A stretch of 64,000 bases of DNA from NCBI GenBank assembly GCA_030765065.1, contig CM060975.1, positions 107,838,094 to 107,902,093 of the forward strand, written 5' to 3'. This document shows positions 11,165 through 23,049 of the stretch, piece after piece (the first letter of the stretch is position 1; every line of letters begins with the position of its first letter). The notes beneath the pieces are model-generated. The model ran no database searches, was not told where the DNA came from, and saw only the letters and a program-made list of their open reading frames with translations. The position numbers and the translations under genes are program-made. This stretch comes from Deroplatys truncata (taxonomy: Eukaryota; Arthropoda; Insecta; Mantodea; Mantidae).

Positions 11165-11896
11165 CGAATTTACACTGGTGAACAGATCCTATCTTCTCAG
11201 ACAGCCAGACTGCACTTAAGGCTCTAAGTTGTCATACAGTAACGCCATAACTGGTTTTAAACTGCCTAAACATGCTCACAAGCTTGGCGAAACAGAATGA
11301 AGTTCAACTCATCTGGGTGCCGGGTCATACTGGCATAGAGGGAAATGAAAAAACTGATGAACTTGCAAGACAAGGAGTAGATTCATAATTTATTGGACCA
11401 GAGCTAGCTCCAAGAATACCTAGATGTTTAATAAGAGAGGCTATTAAGAAGCGGTTCAAAGTAGAACATCATAAAACCTGGCTTAAAACTCCAGGGAATA
11501 AACATGGTAAACTAGTGATTAGAAAACCATGTAAGAAAGGAGCTGAAAGCTTACTTAAATGTAACAGACTTCAGGTGAGAGCAATTACTACATTTCTCAC
11601 AGGGCATGCATCTTAACACAATGGGAGTGTTACAGGTAACTTGGATGCAGATTGTGCAAGAAAGAAACTGAAACAGCCCAGCACATCATATGCTCCTGCG
11701 AGGGTTCGGCTTACAGGAGATATATTGCTTTTGGGAAAATGTTTTCAGATCCAGAAGAATTTGAAACCATATCTGTTATGAGGCTCTACTCCTTGGTAAA
11801 GGGTTGCAGGTAGCACAATAAGCCCAAGGCTGAAGTGCTTTCGGAGCAATGACGGAAATCTATGTCAAACAAGACTAGGCAAGACAAGACAAGACT
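11165..11896 (+). pseudogene. 5'-truncated LINE: RNase H domain and C-terminal Cys-rich motif
   Basis: Reading from ATC at 11191 the frame gives IFSDSQTALKAL, an RNase H active-site block. Further on comes LIWVPGHTGIEGNEKTDELA (about 11304-11363), the strongly conserved RNase H motif of non-LTR retrotransposons; its aspartate is kept. Downstream is a C-x2-C...H-x4-C type motif (CRLCKK ... AQHIICSC, about 11648-11700), usual at the C terminus of RNase H-bearing LINEs of the I/R1/LOA group. In-frame stops (11245-11247, 11386-11388 and later) and a frameshift kill it. The tail has a short AAGAC repeat (11868-11896), as many LINEs end in simple repeats. The endonuclease and reverse transcriptase are missing. 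Clade is not resolved. Confidence 0.75.
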
Positions 11897-11994
11897 ACTA
11901 AGTAGAGGAAGTATAGCAATCTCGATGTCGAGATTTCGTTGGAAATACAGTTTTTGAAATTACTGAATAAATATAGCATTTTAAGAAAAACGTT

Positions 11995-12039
<45 letters not shown>

Positions 12040-12130
12040 GGTGTATGCATCTGTCATCTATGAACAGCATAACCCAAAAACGAAACGGTATTTAAGTTCA
12101 GTATCTTCCAAGGGCTGCTTACTTAAGCGC
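11897..12130 (+). mobile_element. HNL fragment carrying an expanded GT repeat
   Basis: Shows AAGTAGAGGAAGTATAGC, TCGAGATTTCG and GGAAATACAG, then a long GT run. After it come ATGAACAGCATAACCC and ATTTAAGTTCAGTATCTTCC. That is the HNL left block, microsatellite and start of the right block; the rest is missing. Confidence 0.6.
11997..12038. repeat. (GT)21 microsatellite
   Basis: An uninterrupted 42-nt GT run at the position where HNL copies carry a short TG/TCTG tract. It is therefore likely an expansion inside the element. Confidence 0.95.
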
Positions 12131-12139
12131 ACATGAAGG

Positions 12140-12545
12140 CCTATTATGCTTCTGGAAACCTCCAAGAGGAAGGGGTGAAGCGAAGGACACAGGGCGACAG
12201 GCTAAGCAACAGATGGGGTCTCTAACGTCTATTACATCCTGTCTCCCGTGCCGGTGGGATCCGTCTCATAGACGTATCTCTCCGAACTAAGAAGTCTCTC
12301 AGGGGGCGACCCACACGAACGCCAGGGCAGACAGTACCAACAAGCAAATTCCATGCTGTGCACCTCGCCCGCCGTCCACTCGCCTGATCCTTCCGCCTTG
12401 TATAAGAAAATAAAATGACACAAAAATGACAGGAAAATTAGTGGTATCTTATAATTCATTCCAGCAATCAATCGCGATTGATTTTCAAGATCAAACCGGG
12501 ACCTCGCGAACGCGAGCCTGAGGCGTTGAAGTGGAGCCATTTTGC
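12140..12545 (-). repeat. SINE S1 copy (GC-rich, long)
   Basis: On the minus strand a tRNA-like head ends in GCGAACGCGAGGTCCCGG-type sequence (from 12492-12516). The body follows, with ATGCTGTGCACCTCG and GGGGTCTCTAACG blocks that recur in copies at 14265, 47258, 53395 and 61206. The ORF 12232-12540 is an artefact of GC-rich sequence. Confidence 0.55.
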
Positions 12546-14264
12546 TGGGCTGTTTTCATATGGAAGTTCTTGTAAAATACATGAGAAGGGCTGTGAGGGA
12601 GATAAGTATTTATTTTCAAAACATTACTTTAAGACACAGTAAACAATGGCTGTGACTAGGCAACATGACTGTTTAACACTGTAAATTTGCTCTCTGCAGG
12701 GCTATACATTTTATAGTTGGTAAAGTGAGTTCTTCCATTCTACTAAAGAATCCTCTTTTCTTTTCTGCAGACAGGGGATGATTGCCGGTTATGTCCTCAA
12801 CATTTTTTCTATATGAACACTTGTTAAAGCTTACAATGTCTAGAGGACTGAAAGTATTTCCCGGGTTTCCCTCCCGCTGTAGAATGACATTGCACTGAAG
12901 TCTCTGAAATATTATTTCAAGAGATAAGTCCGCCACGAGAAATCATATAATTTCCTGGGCGACAGATAGATTAGCCCGAGTGCTAAAAACACAGCAGCGA
13001 CAATTTTCCTCCATCCCTCTCCCTCTCTCTCTTCCTCTAATCACAAAATGGAATTAGCTCTTTCTACATCTCCCCGCCCCGGAAGAGGAGGAAGAGTGGA
13101 CTTACTTCCGGAGGGGGAAATGGATGTACAGCTGATGGCCTGGCTTCTTTTTCACTAAGCCCAAAGACATCGTTATCCTAATCACTTTGTCGCCTCGAGA
13201 AGCGATCCTTTTGCTAAGATGGGGACTTTTTTGTTGTGTCCTTGCTAATTTCATTGCTAGCCTATGTCTATGAACAGCAACTTCTTCCAAACAGGTTACT
13301 TCCTATAAGTCTTGGACTTACTCAATGTTTAACCATATCAGTGGCGGCTCTATCGAATTAGCTTCGAGGATAAACATTCTGATGACAATGCTGGCCGACT
13401 AATTGGCAAAAGGCTAACGTAGCAGGCTGATATGGTCAGCAAACCATCAGCTGAGCATGCACTTTTAACACTGGTTTGCCTTCCCCTGGGATTTTACAGA
13501 CTGGTATTCTGGATAGAGCAGTAGGACTCGGGGTTGCTTTCAAGTACAAGTACCGTGTCCTGACCTTACATGTACAAATAGCGCTAATTTCAGGTGTGAT
13601 CGCAAACTTGTGTGTCTTGGAGTACGGTATTCAATGGACATTCTGAAAAACAATACTAAAACTCTTACGGAGGCTCTCTGTAAAGTATTTCAATACGTAT
13701 TGTTTTCAAATGTGTCAATAAATATTCTTTCAGCCTTTTATATAAAATACCAACTCAGTAGTGAATGGAACTAAACAATACTATGATATTAGATTTAGAT
13801 ATATTTAGTTAAACTTTCACGTAATTTGCTTGATTTTTGCAATATAACTTAAGCTAGGAACAAATAATTATTTAATCCTTAAAAATTGCATTCCAAAGCT
13901 ATTTAGAAGGCAAATGAAACTAAAATATTATGATGATCTAATAAGATATGGTACGTATTATACCAATGGATAGTGACGTAGCATTTGTTGTTTTCTTGTA
14001 TCACTTAAAGAATACCAAAGTAACCTATAAAATATTTTATTACATATTTAATTTGGTTATGTATACAATACTTGCACCTCTAAGATCTTATAAAGTAACC
14101 TAAATTCCAGCAATCGCTTTTAGTTAGCCTAAAATAGCATGATTATAAAATTCTATATTTGCCTTACAGAAGTTTAATGCTTTATGGTAACACTTTATGG
14201 TACACCTTATGGCTGAATTTAATTTCAGAAACAATATGCAGTAATGGGCTTAAGTATTATAATA
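12546..14264. other. Unassigned sequence with a polypyrimidine/polypurine segment
   Basis: About 13000-13120 holds CCCTCTCCCTCTCTCTC and CCGGAAGAGGAGGAAGAG, opposite-strand biased tracts that could be a decayed SINE body. ORFs at 12673-12936 and 13102-13290 (minus) have no recognised motif. From about 13680 to 14160 it is plain AT-rich DNA. Confidence 0.4.
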
Positions 14265-14850
14265 AACGAGCGGGGTGGCACCGCGTAACGCGTGCGACTT
14301 GCATACAGGAGCTACCGCGATCAATTCCCGGCGACTCCCACTCTGACCCATGATTTTCTGGGGAGTGGGTTTCCCGGGTCGTCAGGCGAATGCTGGAGTG
14401 GTTTTCTTCAAGCCCGGAATTTCTGTCCCTCCTTTTCGTTCCATTCATTATTTCATTCATCCCTGACCCCGTTAGGTCTGTTTAAGAGTTGGAAGTGTCA
14501 GCAATGGTGTTTCGGTGCAGCGTTCCAGGGAAAAGGATGCTCTCTTTGGAACTTTCTCCGTCCTTCGGCTTTCGGCTGGTTGCCAGTTAAACGGACCACT
14601 CCTTCGAAGCGAGTTTTGAACCTTCTGTGTGGGGCGGGGAACCCCGGTTTGCCTGTCCGAGTCGGGGCCTTTCAATCTGGAAACTGTAGGGACCCTGTAA
14701 TTGCTGTGCCGCCACTCCTGGTTCAGGCCTCCTGGTGTTTCCTCTCATCTCCTCCTCCTTTGCGGGAACGCCCCCTTGTGGGGCATAGGACAATGTTCTC
14801 ACTGGTGCATTGCCGAGTCCCCTCCGATAATCAGCAAGAAAATATTATAA
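14265..14850 (+). repeat. SINE S1 copy (GC-rich, long)
   Basis: Head: GAGCGGGGTGGCACCGCG (14269, A-box-like) and GATCAATTCCCGGCG (14319, B-box-like). Body blocks: GGCGAATGCTGGAGTGG (14384), the Phe/Pro-like CTTTCGGCTGG segment (14569) and GGCGGGGAACCCCGG (14632). The latter two match the reverse complement of 23050-23585. The 189-codon ORF across it (14292-14861) exists because the SINE is stop-poor; it has no protein-family motif. Confidence 0.65.
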
Positions 14851-15477
14851 TTATCAAATAAATCACAGTGTGCTTACAATAAATACTGTATATAAGTAAC
14901 TTTTTTATTAAAACTTCTTCTGCATACAATTTAAGCTCTGCATACTAGTTTGCAAAAAAAAGTATTGTTTTTCAGGAGATTTTGCATACACGCTACCTTT
15001 AATTTTGAGACAATTTTGCCCAAATTTTAAATGTATCGATAAATTTTCTTAAAATTTTCGTATATAAAATTTCAACTCATCGTATAGTACTTCATTTTAA
15101 AATTGATAACACAAATTAAGGCTTGTTTAGGTTGAGTTAAAGGTACGACAACGTACCGCCTAAGGAATCTTCCAAACAAATAAATTATTTTTTTTTCTGT
15201 AATTAAGATTCACAAAATATTTGTCATAGATATTTTATACTAACAGACAATAGGGACGAATGTAACTTCCTTGATTAAGATGAGTAACTGAGCAGTGATG
15301 CAGCCTTACAAATAGTGTATTACAATTTCGCGTGGTATTTGAATGTTGGGGAGGTTGAGAGGAAGGGAGGGGTGCGTAAAGTGTCTCTTTCTTTTTGAGC
15401 GCCCATTGGACCTTCCCAAAGAAAACCATTATATTATCTCAGATGCTCGTATATATGCATCTCTCGCCCCTTTTGCC
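14851..15477. other. Unassigned AT-rich sequence
   Basis: No supported feature. The ORF at 15235-15429 (minus) is unremarkable. Confidence 0.45.
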
Positions 15478-15700
15478 AAACAGTTCTTCTCTTGACTGAC
15501 TCTGTGGTCAAATGATCAGTGGCTCTGGCTTCTCAACCCAAGGTCCCGGGTTCGGTTCTCGACTGCGACCGCGAATGTTTTTAAACCAGAATTATTCCAC
15601 ATCCCCCACAAAACCTGGAAGTATGAATGAAGTTTAGAACGTTCGCTATATTGCAGGGTCGCGAGTCACGTGTATGCGTGCTCAACACACTATTACACTA
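15478..15700 (+). repeat. SINE S5 head copy
   Basis: Contains CTCTGTGGTCAAATGATCAG, TGGCTTCTCA (15526) and GGTCCCGGGTTCGGTTCTCG (15542), a clear B-box. A second copy at 24118 shares the GTGGTCAG...TCTGGCTTCTCA...TTCCC order. The 3' limit is uncertain. Confidence 0.5.
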
Positions 15701-15819
15701 GGGGGGTTTCCGTACTTAATCTCCCGCGTTACTTACTCACGAGTGATAGTAATGACCATTAGCTTTGATATAAGTGGTGCTGAAAGTGATCTACAGTGAG
15801 GAATCTTCAGATGAAATTC

Positions 15820-16170
15820 CCATTACATGCCTAAGTTCTTCTTGCGTAATTCTCATAATTTCTGTTTTATATTATCCTTAAGTTCGTCTATGGTGTGGGG
15901 GTTGTTCCTATAAATCTTATATTTTAGGTTCGAATGAAGTATGAATTTCGTCTATTTTTTTTCTTTCTTTTTCGTACAGCGCTAGAACGTTTCGTTTTCG
16001 CTTCTTAGGTTTAACGATCCCGTTGTCCTAAACTTATAAACCAGACCTCTAACAGTTACTCTAACTGGAACTGGAATCCTAAATTTGTCTACAAACCTAC
16101 CTACATGATCCGGTTTTACGTATGTATTGTACATAACAGTTCATTGTTTAAGCGTGAATGTGTCGATAGT
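15820..16170 (-). pseudogene. Internally deleted mariner-like (IS630-type) transposase
   Basis: On the minus strand, about 16070-15980 encodes VYKFRTTGSL followed by a basic PKKRKR-like stretch, the helix-turn-helix/linker region of this family. After a short gap, about 15930-15825 encodes YRNNPHTIDELKDNI and, after a frameshift, ITQEELRHVMG, the C-terminal region that follows the third catalytic aspartate. The entire catalytic core between them is missing. The reading needs frame changes and includes stops. Terminal repeats were not found. Confidence 0.6.
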
Positions 16171-17662
16171 CACTTCACTGGACTAATAACAAGACAAGAA
16201 CAGCACTAATAACAAGAACACTCTTAAGCAAATCACACACAACACAGCTGATGTCTTGAATAAACCGTTGAGATGCACAAACTCTAGTGCTTATAGCACG
16301 ATGAGAAGGTAGCAATATGAGTATAACTCAGCTGATAAACGTAGCCTTGAGCGGGTCATTCACCACTAGTGCGGAAAAATACCGAGGTCACTGCAATGCA
16401 GGCGGAGCATGCATACTAGCGATTTATGGCCCCAATATACAGAGACCGCTCTGCAGTTTAAAACGATAGAGCCAACGTTAACAAAGCCTATCTTTCAGGG
16501 AGTAACAGCTCTGTCACTTGTTTTTCAGATCAAAGCCCCAAATTTGACCAAATAAATTAAAGATTATACAAGCAAAACAACAAAGGAAATAATTTCCATG
16601 CGCAACGACGTTCGATCTCCCACCAGTGTTATTCGTTCTTGTACATAACTAACATTAAATGTTGGACACAGGCAATCTGAAAGCGTAATCTTGTAGAGAC
16701 ATTTCGCAAAGCTTCCAGAATAAGGAAACAAAAACCCAACACAACTGGAGGGAAATTATGCGAGTGGACCAAATATGAAGCACTGTTGCGGTGAAACATG
16801 TATTCGAAACTTCCGGTAAGGTACAGTGGAAAGTACAGGAATATAATAATTTATCTGAGTGTATTTTTAAACAAGCAGTCACACATTTGTGGGTTGTGTT
16901 CCCCTAGCAAGCGCTGCCAATAGGCTTCCAGATTAACACATCAACGTCAGTACGGGTTGATTATGATTACGGGAGGCACTCTGTTATTAGGGCGTCCCGT
17001 GGGGGTCAAAGCCAGTCCTGATTAACGTCCCTACAACCGCTCCCTTGGGCTGAACAACATACAGACTGACAGCGCTCGGCCCCCTGTAATACACATGTAG
17101 TTTACATTTCTTCTGTTCCGAATCAAGTGTGCCATGATTTGCAACTGAAATGGCACACTTCGGGGATGGCGCCAAAGAGTTTGTGGTTCACACTAGTTGA
17201 AAACTGTTTCCCGGAGTTTAAATGAACACATCTACATTTTCGGTGTGAGAATAAAGGTATTCAGGCAGCTGCGTGAGTGCACTTATATCAATTCAAATAC
17301 ACAGTGATTCGGCAACAAATCCCAATGAATACAATAAAACATGCCTGCTTTGATCTAATGCTAACGTAATGGTGAGGCGGACGAAGATGAGGATGGGTGT
17401 TCTACCAGAACGTCTGAGTGGTAACGCATCTAGAAGGATATATAAAGATATATTATTGTCTTCCGCAATATGTGTATGAAGTGATATCACGAAACTTGAA
17501 ACCAGGATGGACGTTTTGCACCACTGAAAATTCTCCCGTCCAGTCCGGACGTGAAATGCTGTATTCTACTTAGGAACACTGAGTACCAAAGGGACAGGTT
17601 ACTCAATTAATTAAAGATTTAAATATATAAATACCAAACATAACGTCATTGAGAAGTTAAAC
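16171..17662. other. Unassigned sequence
   Basis: A short block GCTCTGTCACTTGTTTTTCAG (split at 16527) resembles 24320-24345, so a decayed SINE may extend here. ORFs at 16655, 16987 and 17293 (all minus) carry no recognisable motif. Confidence 0.4.
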
Positions 17663-17664
17663 TA

Positions 17665-18970
17665 CAGGGTGATTTATGAAGAACGGACGCATTTCTTTCT
17701 TTAATTATTCTGTTCAGAATTCACCCAATGCCCCAATTCTAGTACCAAATTAAGCAGACTGCTCTAGGGTTTCGACTGCCTGTCACTAGATGTTGATGTT
17801 TTCTTCCTAATTGTTAGTTTTATTATCAGCAACTGTTTTTGAGAATTTTTTCGGAGTCAACGTGAAAATGGTGTACACATTAAATGAACGACTCTTCCTT
17901 GTACAGCAATACTGGATAACGAATTCAATTACAGCTACTCAAAGGGCACACTAGAGAGAACTTAGTGTTTAGAACCCTCCCCAAACAAACACAATATTGG
18001 CACTGGTAAACAAATTGCAAACAACTGCATCTCTGGTGATTGAAAAAAGCAAAACTCGTTCATCTAGACTTCCCAAGATTGTTGTTGACGTAAGAGCACG
18101 ACTGGATCAATGGCTCAAAAATCATTAAGACGTTTGTCGCAGGAGACAGGGTGCAGCTACTTAATGTGTAAGAGAACCGTGAAAAGTGCAGGCCTAAAAC
18201 CGTATACGATTACGGTTGTCCATCAGTTACAGGAACCAGATAAGGATAGACGACTAAATTATTGTCGTTGGTTTTAGGCGTACATTGTGCAAAATCCTGC
18301 CATATTGTCCATCACATGGTTCCATTTATACGGCTATGTGAACTCAAATAACTCACGCTATTGGGCCAGCGAAAATCCTCATGCTATACATGAAGCACCT
18401 ATGCACCCGGAATTTGATGCGCAATATCCGCAAAGAAAATAGTGGGGCCAATTTTTTTAAAACAATGTGAACACTGCAGAGTACCGAGGGATTTTCATGG
18501 AGTTTGCTGAGCAACTAGGCGATATAGAGCTGAGTCAAGGATATTTTCAGCAGGACGGCGCTACGTGCCATACATCAAATGAATCCATGGCACTAATTGC
18601 AAGTATCTTTGACGACCGGATAATTTCCAAGAACCTGTGGCCACCGAGATCTCCGGATTTGACATCGCCGGACTTCTTTCTATGGGGTTACTTAAAAGAT
18701 AGGGTTTATGCCACACGTCCCCAGACGTTGGACGATCTGAAGACAACATTGCACAGAAGATTCAAACTATTGATAACAGAGTCCTCCAACGAGTGGCCAG
18801 TAACATAGAACCACATGTTGAGAGGATGGAGGACGTTTTCAATATTTGCTATAGAGGTAAATAATCTCCCAAAATTCTTCTGCATTTCAGGTATAATAAG
18901 TTGTTGCTAGCATAACTCGTTTAAAACCAATTAAAGAAATAAGTGTGTCAGTTCTTCATAAATCACCCCG
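17665..18970 (+). mobile_element. Mariner-like element copy a, TA-flanked
   Basis: Inverted ends: CAGGGTGATTTATGAAGAAC at 17665, and at the right end the complement of CGGGGTGATTTATGAAGAAC, with TTTCTTTAATT continuing the match. Both ends are bordered by TA (17663-17664, 18971-18972), the usual duplication of Tc1/mariner. Length 1306 bp, close to a full element. A second copy of the same family is at 44637-45962. Confidence 0.88.
17868..18855 (+). pseudogene. Mariner-like transposase pseudogene (copy a)
   Basis: Starts at ATG 17868 (MVYTLNERLFLVQQYWITNS), matching the N terminus of the other copy. In-frame stops at 17952-17954 and 17970-17972 and a frameshift near 18110 inactivate it. The C-terminal half stays open (18467-18808) and keeps YFQQDGATCHTS (second catalytic Asp) and WPPRSPDLTSPDFFLWG (third Asp; 38 intervening residues by my count). 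The first catalytic region is damaged: the sequence reads ITWFHLYGY where the family has W-F-T-D-E-A-W-F-H-L, consistent with an 18-bp loss between two TGGTTC repeats. A last frameshift lies near 18745, before the usual GGHFQHLL-type end. Confidence 0.85.
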
Positions 18971-18972
18971 TA

Positions 18973-20044
18973 TAATAAATGAAACACAAAAGAAAACTTA
19001 GTAAATGAACAAAGCACAATGCAGAACACAAATTGCACTAACACAGAAAAGCAACTAACACTACGCCCTTTGAACATCTCATAGGTTTACTCCAATCCTT
19101 GCTGAATTATTCACAGTGTCAGGCTAAGTTGAAACCCTTTAAGCAAAAATTTGCCATTCCCTGTGCTAATTAACACCGTTTGCCAGTAACGCCCAATACA
19201 ATCTAAGCTCGACGCGAGAAGGTCGCAGCAGGCAGTTTTCGTTCCTCTCTCAGTGGTTCACCAGGTTATGCATCCAGTCTACTATTAATCATTACAAATT
19301 GGACGGATTTCTGAAGAATTTCCATTGATGGTCTTAATAATCCATCGGATACCAGTCTTAAGTCAAATTTGTATGAAAATTCTTCCCCGTGCATTAAGCT
19401 ATTGTCTTTTACCTTCCCGGCTTCCTAAACTTCCTTCACTCACTTCTATTTCTCTGACACGCTATCCGAAGGTAGATCATCCTAATGGTTTCTAAGCTTT
19501 CACTTGATTTTTGAGCTCCTCTTTTTTCTGAATTATTGTTGTATAATTTTGTGTATATAACTTCTAAACCAAATAAGATCGACCAAAATTCACCACGTGA
19601 AAAATGTATTTCTCTTTAAAATTCTCTTTATTTTATCTCAAGCACATATTTTCTTGCATTAACCATTTCCGAGATGGAGAAGGAATACGAATTCCGTTTA
19701 AACATGTGCTATAGAGTGGTAACTAATGTTCTTGATCTTAATATTGTTTTTTCTTTCTGCAAATCCTAGGTTTTACCCTTTTTCTTTACTTGACAATAAA
19801 TTAATAAATTAAGTTACACCAGAAAGCAATGGAAAAGGATCATGCAAAGTACTAGGTGATTAACTTCCGAGAATCGTAAGAAAACTTAAGTAGCATTACA
19901 GCGATGGAGTGTTTTACATTTGGCATAAAAAGCAAAATCAGCATAAGGATTTATTTATATGTATTTTCATATTACCCTGCAAAATCAGCAGTTACCACTT
20001 AAGGTTTTAAAAAGTGTAGGTTTGAATAGCGTAAGATATACCAA
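18973..20044. other. Unassigned sequence
   Basis: No coding motif. The composition changes to moderately GC-rich near 19150-19300 (GACGCGAGAAGGTCGCAGCAGG), but no family is recognised. Confidence 0.4.
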
Positions 20045-21085
20045 ACATATTATGTGTAACAGTCACATTGCATAGTTTGCTATTGTTTTATACTATTCCC
20101 TGCATCCATCATCCATCTTCTATGAATTATCCTCCTCTTTGGAGGACTCACATCCCCAAGGACTTACAAGCCAATGCCTTGGATCGGTAGCCTATCGAGG
20201 AGCAAGCAGCAAACTCTAGATCATAGCATATCCAGGATGGGTGATCAGCCCAACGCCTGGGATGGCGGTGAAAAAGAAGGAAGTGAAATATAATGGTAAA
20301 ATTTACGATAAGAAAATTCGTGAATCAAATTATCCAACCCAGAATACGCCTAGCTACCAAGGAAAACCGCAAAAAGAACTTCGGTTAGGTTGATCGACCC
20401 CAGGGTTTGAACCCGGGAGCTCGCGAATGCGAATCGCTCACGCTACTGTAGCGCCACCTCGCTCGGTAGTGTGCGCATGTAAAAGGGGAATTTTCGTTCC
20501 TTTAAACGCCTGCATAGATATAACAAATAAGTTAATGCGACTAGGTTACATGTAAGATGCAAAAACAACACCATAATATTTACATCTCTGTTAGCATAGA
20601 GCTAACACACAAGATTTAACCTATGAACAATTAAAACATATAACAACGAATACTTCAGAAACAGTTATTGAACAGAAACGATATATTTTAATCAGCTATA
20701 TATTTTTGTTTGTATAATGTTATGGGGATTAAATAAACTTCAATGTAAATGTTTTTCTTCACAGGCTATTTAGAGGAGATATGCATTTTGTTTGCGATGG
20801 CAATATTTCAAGCAGCTGTCTTAATCAAAACGTTAAACCCGTTAGAAAGAAAGCTGAACTTAAGTTTTTGGGTAAAAGGGTTCTTTGAAAACATTTATTT
20901 TGCATTCTTAAGTATGAAATTAGCCCTAATCTGACGCGCTCACTTTTTATTCATACTGTTTACGGCGGATTGGTGTTTTTAACCTTCTTTTGAGGATGGC
21001 GTTCGGTATCTCGTATTTCCAGCGAAATATCAATAATTGTTAAATGGGGTGTAATACTTCCTTTAACTTAAATATGCGTTAAGGA
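20045..21085 (-). mobile_element. HNL element, diverged copy split by a SINE
   Basis: Edges: ATGTGTAACAGTCACATTGC (20051) and GGGGTGTAATACTTCC (21045) with GGAGAGTAAAAG. Middle: AACGAATACTTCAGAAAC (20645), TTCTTCACAGGCTATT (20755) and GAGATATGCATTTTGTTTG, which align to the B2 copy. The SINE S2 at 20098-20466 sits within it. This is one of the oldest HNL copies by eye. The ORF at 20749-20934 is a piece of it. Confidence 0.5.
20098..20466 (-). repeat. SINE S2, near full length
   Basis: Read on the minus strand: tRNA-like head CCGAGCGAGGTGGCGCTACA with B-box GGGTTCAAACCCTGG (from 20411-20425). Then follow a body and a 3' half with CTGATCACCCATCCTGG and TTGTAAGTCCTTGGGG, the part also found at 6309-6422. 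Length about 370 bp. Confidence 0.7.
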
Positions 21086-21337
21086 GAGTAAAAGTACTGA
21101 AATTACAATACTTAGATGATTTTAAAAGGGGAAAAGGTTAAGCGATTTTTCTTTTTTTTAATTAATGCTGCCTTAAGTGCTGTGGTCATATCGCGACTTA
21201 TTGAGACGCTTGTTCGAAATGTGCATATGAGAAATAAAGTAGTTATGTCAGAAAGATTGCCTTAGAGGGTTTTTTTTCCATTTCATGGTGATTACACTTA
21301 GTGTTTATCACGATTTCATTGTCTTTTTATACCAAGT

Positions 21338-21935
21338 AGACTTTAGATCATGGAGTTAAGAGTAGTCAGACCGAGGGGTCTGCAGTAACAGACAGTATAG
21401 CACCGCATGTAGGCCCTAAGGGGTCCTTTTGTGCTTAAAACGACCAAATTCGGACGACGATGTGCGCTAGCAAGGACGGGGTTTCCTAACAATTCCAACA
21501 TGGTTAACCTTGACGTGTAGAGAGATCCGGGTGTAGACGAAACACTTCGAAGAAGGAAGGCGGTTCGAGCAGTGCCGCCAAGTACCAGTGAGAAATCATT
21601 CCAGAGCGTAAGTTCCACCGTCCTGCCGCAACATACATACCACCGACGCCTGGTCCTACAATTCCGAAACAGATGAGGTGAAACACATGAAAACAAATGA
21701 ACGGGATAGGAAATAAGGATAGGAAACTCATCGTGGAAGGGGAACTAACCCAGCATTACAAAAAAAAAGAAGAAGAATCCAGAGCGGCCAGCCCAACGGG
21801 AATCGAACCCGGAAACTCCGGAGTGCCAGCCTCACATTTTTCCACGGAGCTGGGTAGGGATAATTGAAATTGTATACCAATCCGGCATGTGTGGTTAAAG
21901 AAAACCACGAGAAACCTCAGTCAAATTGATTCCAA
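21338..21935 (-). repeat. SINE S1 copy with S8-like module at its head end
   Basis: Blocks shared with other S1 copies on the minus strand include the GTGGTACTTGGCGGCACT region (21572-21589) and the TGCGGTGCTATACTG end (21389-21403). The tRNA-like part is at 21790-21850 (CGGGAATCGAACCCGG). From 21870 to 21935 the minus strand reads TTGACTGAGGTTTCTCGTGG, a module also present in the 32778 SINE. Confidence 0.55.
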
Positions 21936-22789
21936 TAAAGATTTTAGTCTTAATTTCTCTTGAATGGGAACCTTAACGTTACCACTAAGCCATATCCTCA
22001 AATAAGTAGACTATTTGAATAGAAATTTAATCAGAGTTTGAATCCATACTTTTCCCTAAGAGTATATGTATGTGTGCTTGATAGTATTGCATCTATAAAA
22101 CTCAACAGAAGTTTTCAGTTGCCGAACGATGGCAGCATCTCCGCCGCCCTTTCACTTTTGCTTGATGAGCGCCCCCACAACACACCCTCCCGATTTGCTG
22201 TGTCGTACTTCATAATTACGGCCCCTGAGCCAAGCTATAAATTCACCTCGATCCTCTCTAACCTCAGTTTGTCACCGGTAAATTTATACGCATCCGGGAA
22301 AGGTGCGACGTCGCCCTTTCATTTCGCGTAACCTAACCGCAAATTTGTCTGATTGTGCCCTTTTACTCTACACCTCCACTATGGTATCTAACTTTGCGTT
22401 CTGGGATCCTAGGCTCTGGAAAACGCTTTTCCTGGGAATTAAATCCTGCATTGAAAACCAACACCTTTTTCTTTCTTATAGAGCTGTGAAAACTATTAGA
22501 CTGCAAATAAAAATTTGTCTTTTACGATCCTAAGAGTTATATGTATAAGGTTTAGACGTTTTTGAGTTATAAAATGCTTGTAGATCTTATATGTTCATCG
22601 CTAATCAGTATTTGGTTATTACTATGAAAAGTAATGGTAAGAGCGTTTTAGTAAACACATCTTATGCCTATGCTTGGCGTGCGGAAGTAGGATGTGTTTA
22701 ACGGTGGGGAAACCTCGCCACTGAGGCCAGCTCGATCTATTGTGACTACGCCCCCTCCGGGAGGCAGGGATTAGGTGAAGGAACCGTAG
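21936..22789. other. Unassigned sequence
   Basis: ORFs at 22038-22331 and 22303-22533 have no recognised motif. The stretch 22690-22790 is moderately GC-rich and may belong to a SINE. Confidence 0.4.
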
Positions 22790-23035
22790 GGGGTCTCAAA
22801 ATTGAGCTTTTATTTATGGACACTCTTTAACTACTGTGTCCTTAGCGTCCCATTCTATATTGGGCGTGAATGACCGGAAAGTTTGCTCAGAGGCCTCTAT
22901 CAGGCTTGTGGTTCTTTTACGTGCTGTAAATCTACGACCACCGGCTTTACTTTCCTTCCGAAGAAAGGATGCTAAGGATTTTTAAGCCCTAAGAAATTGA
23001 TCGCCCTCCGCCGGTAACCCGCGAACTCGAGTAGG
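22790..23035 (-). repeat. SINE S3 copy, inverted partner
   Basis: The reverse complement matches 23705-23995 over its length: a head with CGCGGGTTACCGGCGGAGGG and a CACGTAAAAGAACC block. The 3' end is GTGTCCATAAATAAAAG. The two copies face each other about 670 bp apart. Confidence 0.75.
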
Positions 23036-23049
23036 AGGACTCAGATCCG

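Noticed and set aside
11165-11896. LINE remnant as a domesticated RNase H gene
   Set aside because: Several in-frame stops and a frameshift interrupt it, and it ends in a LINE-like simple-repeat tail.
14292-14861. 189-codon ORF, among the longest in the window
   Set aside because: It lies in a GC-rich SINE (S1) whose other copies are interrupted in different frames; no protein motif.
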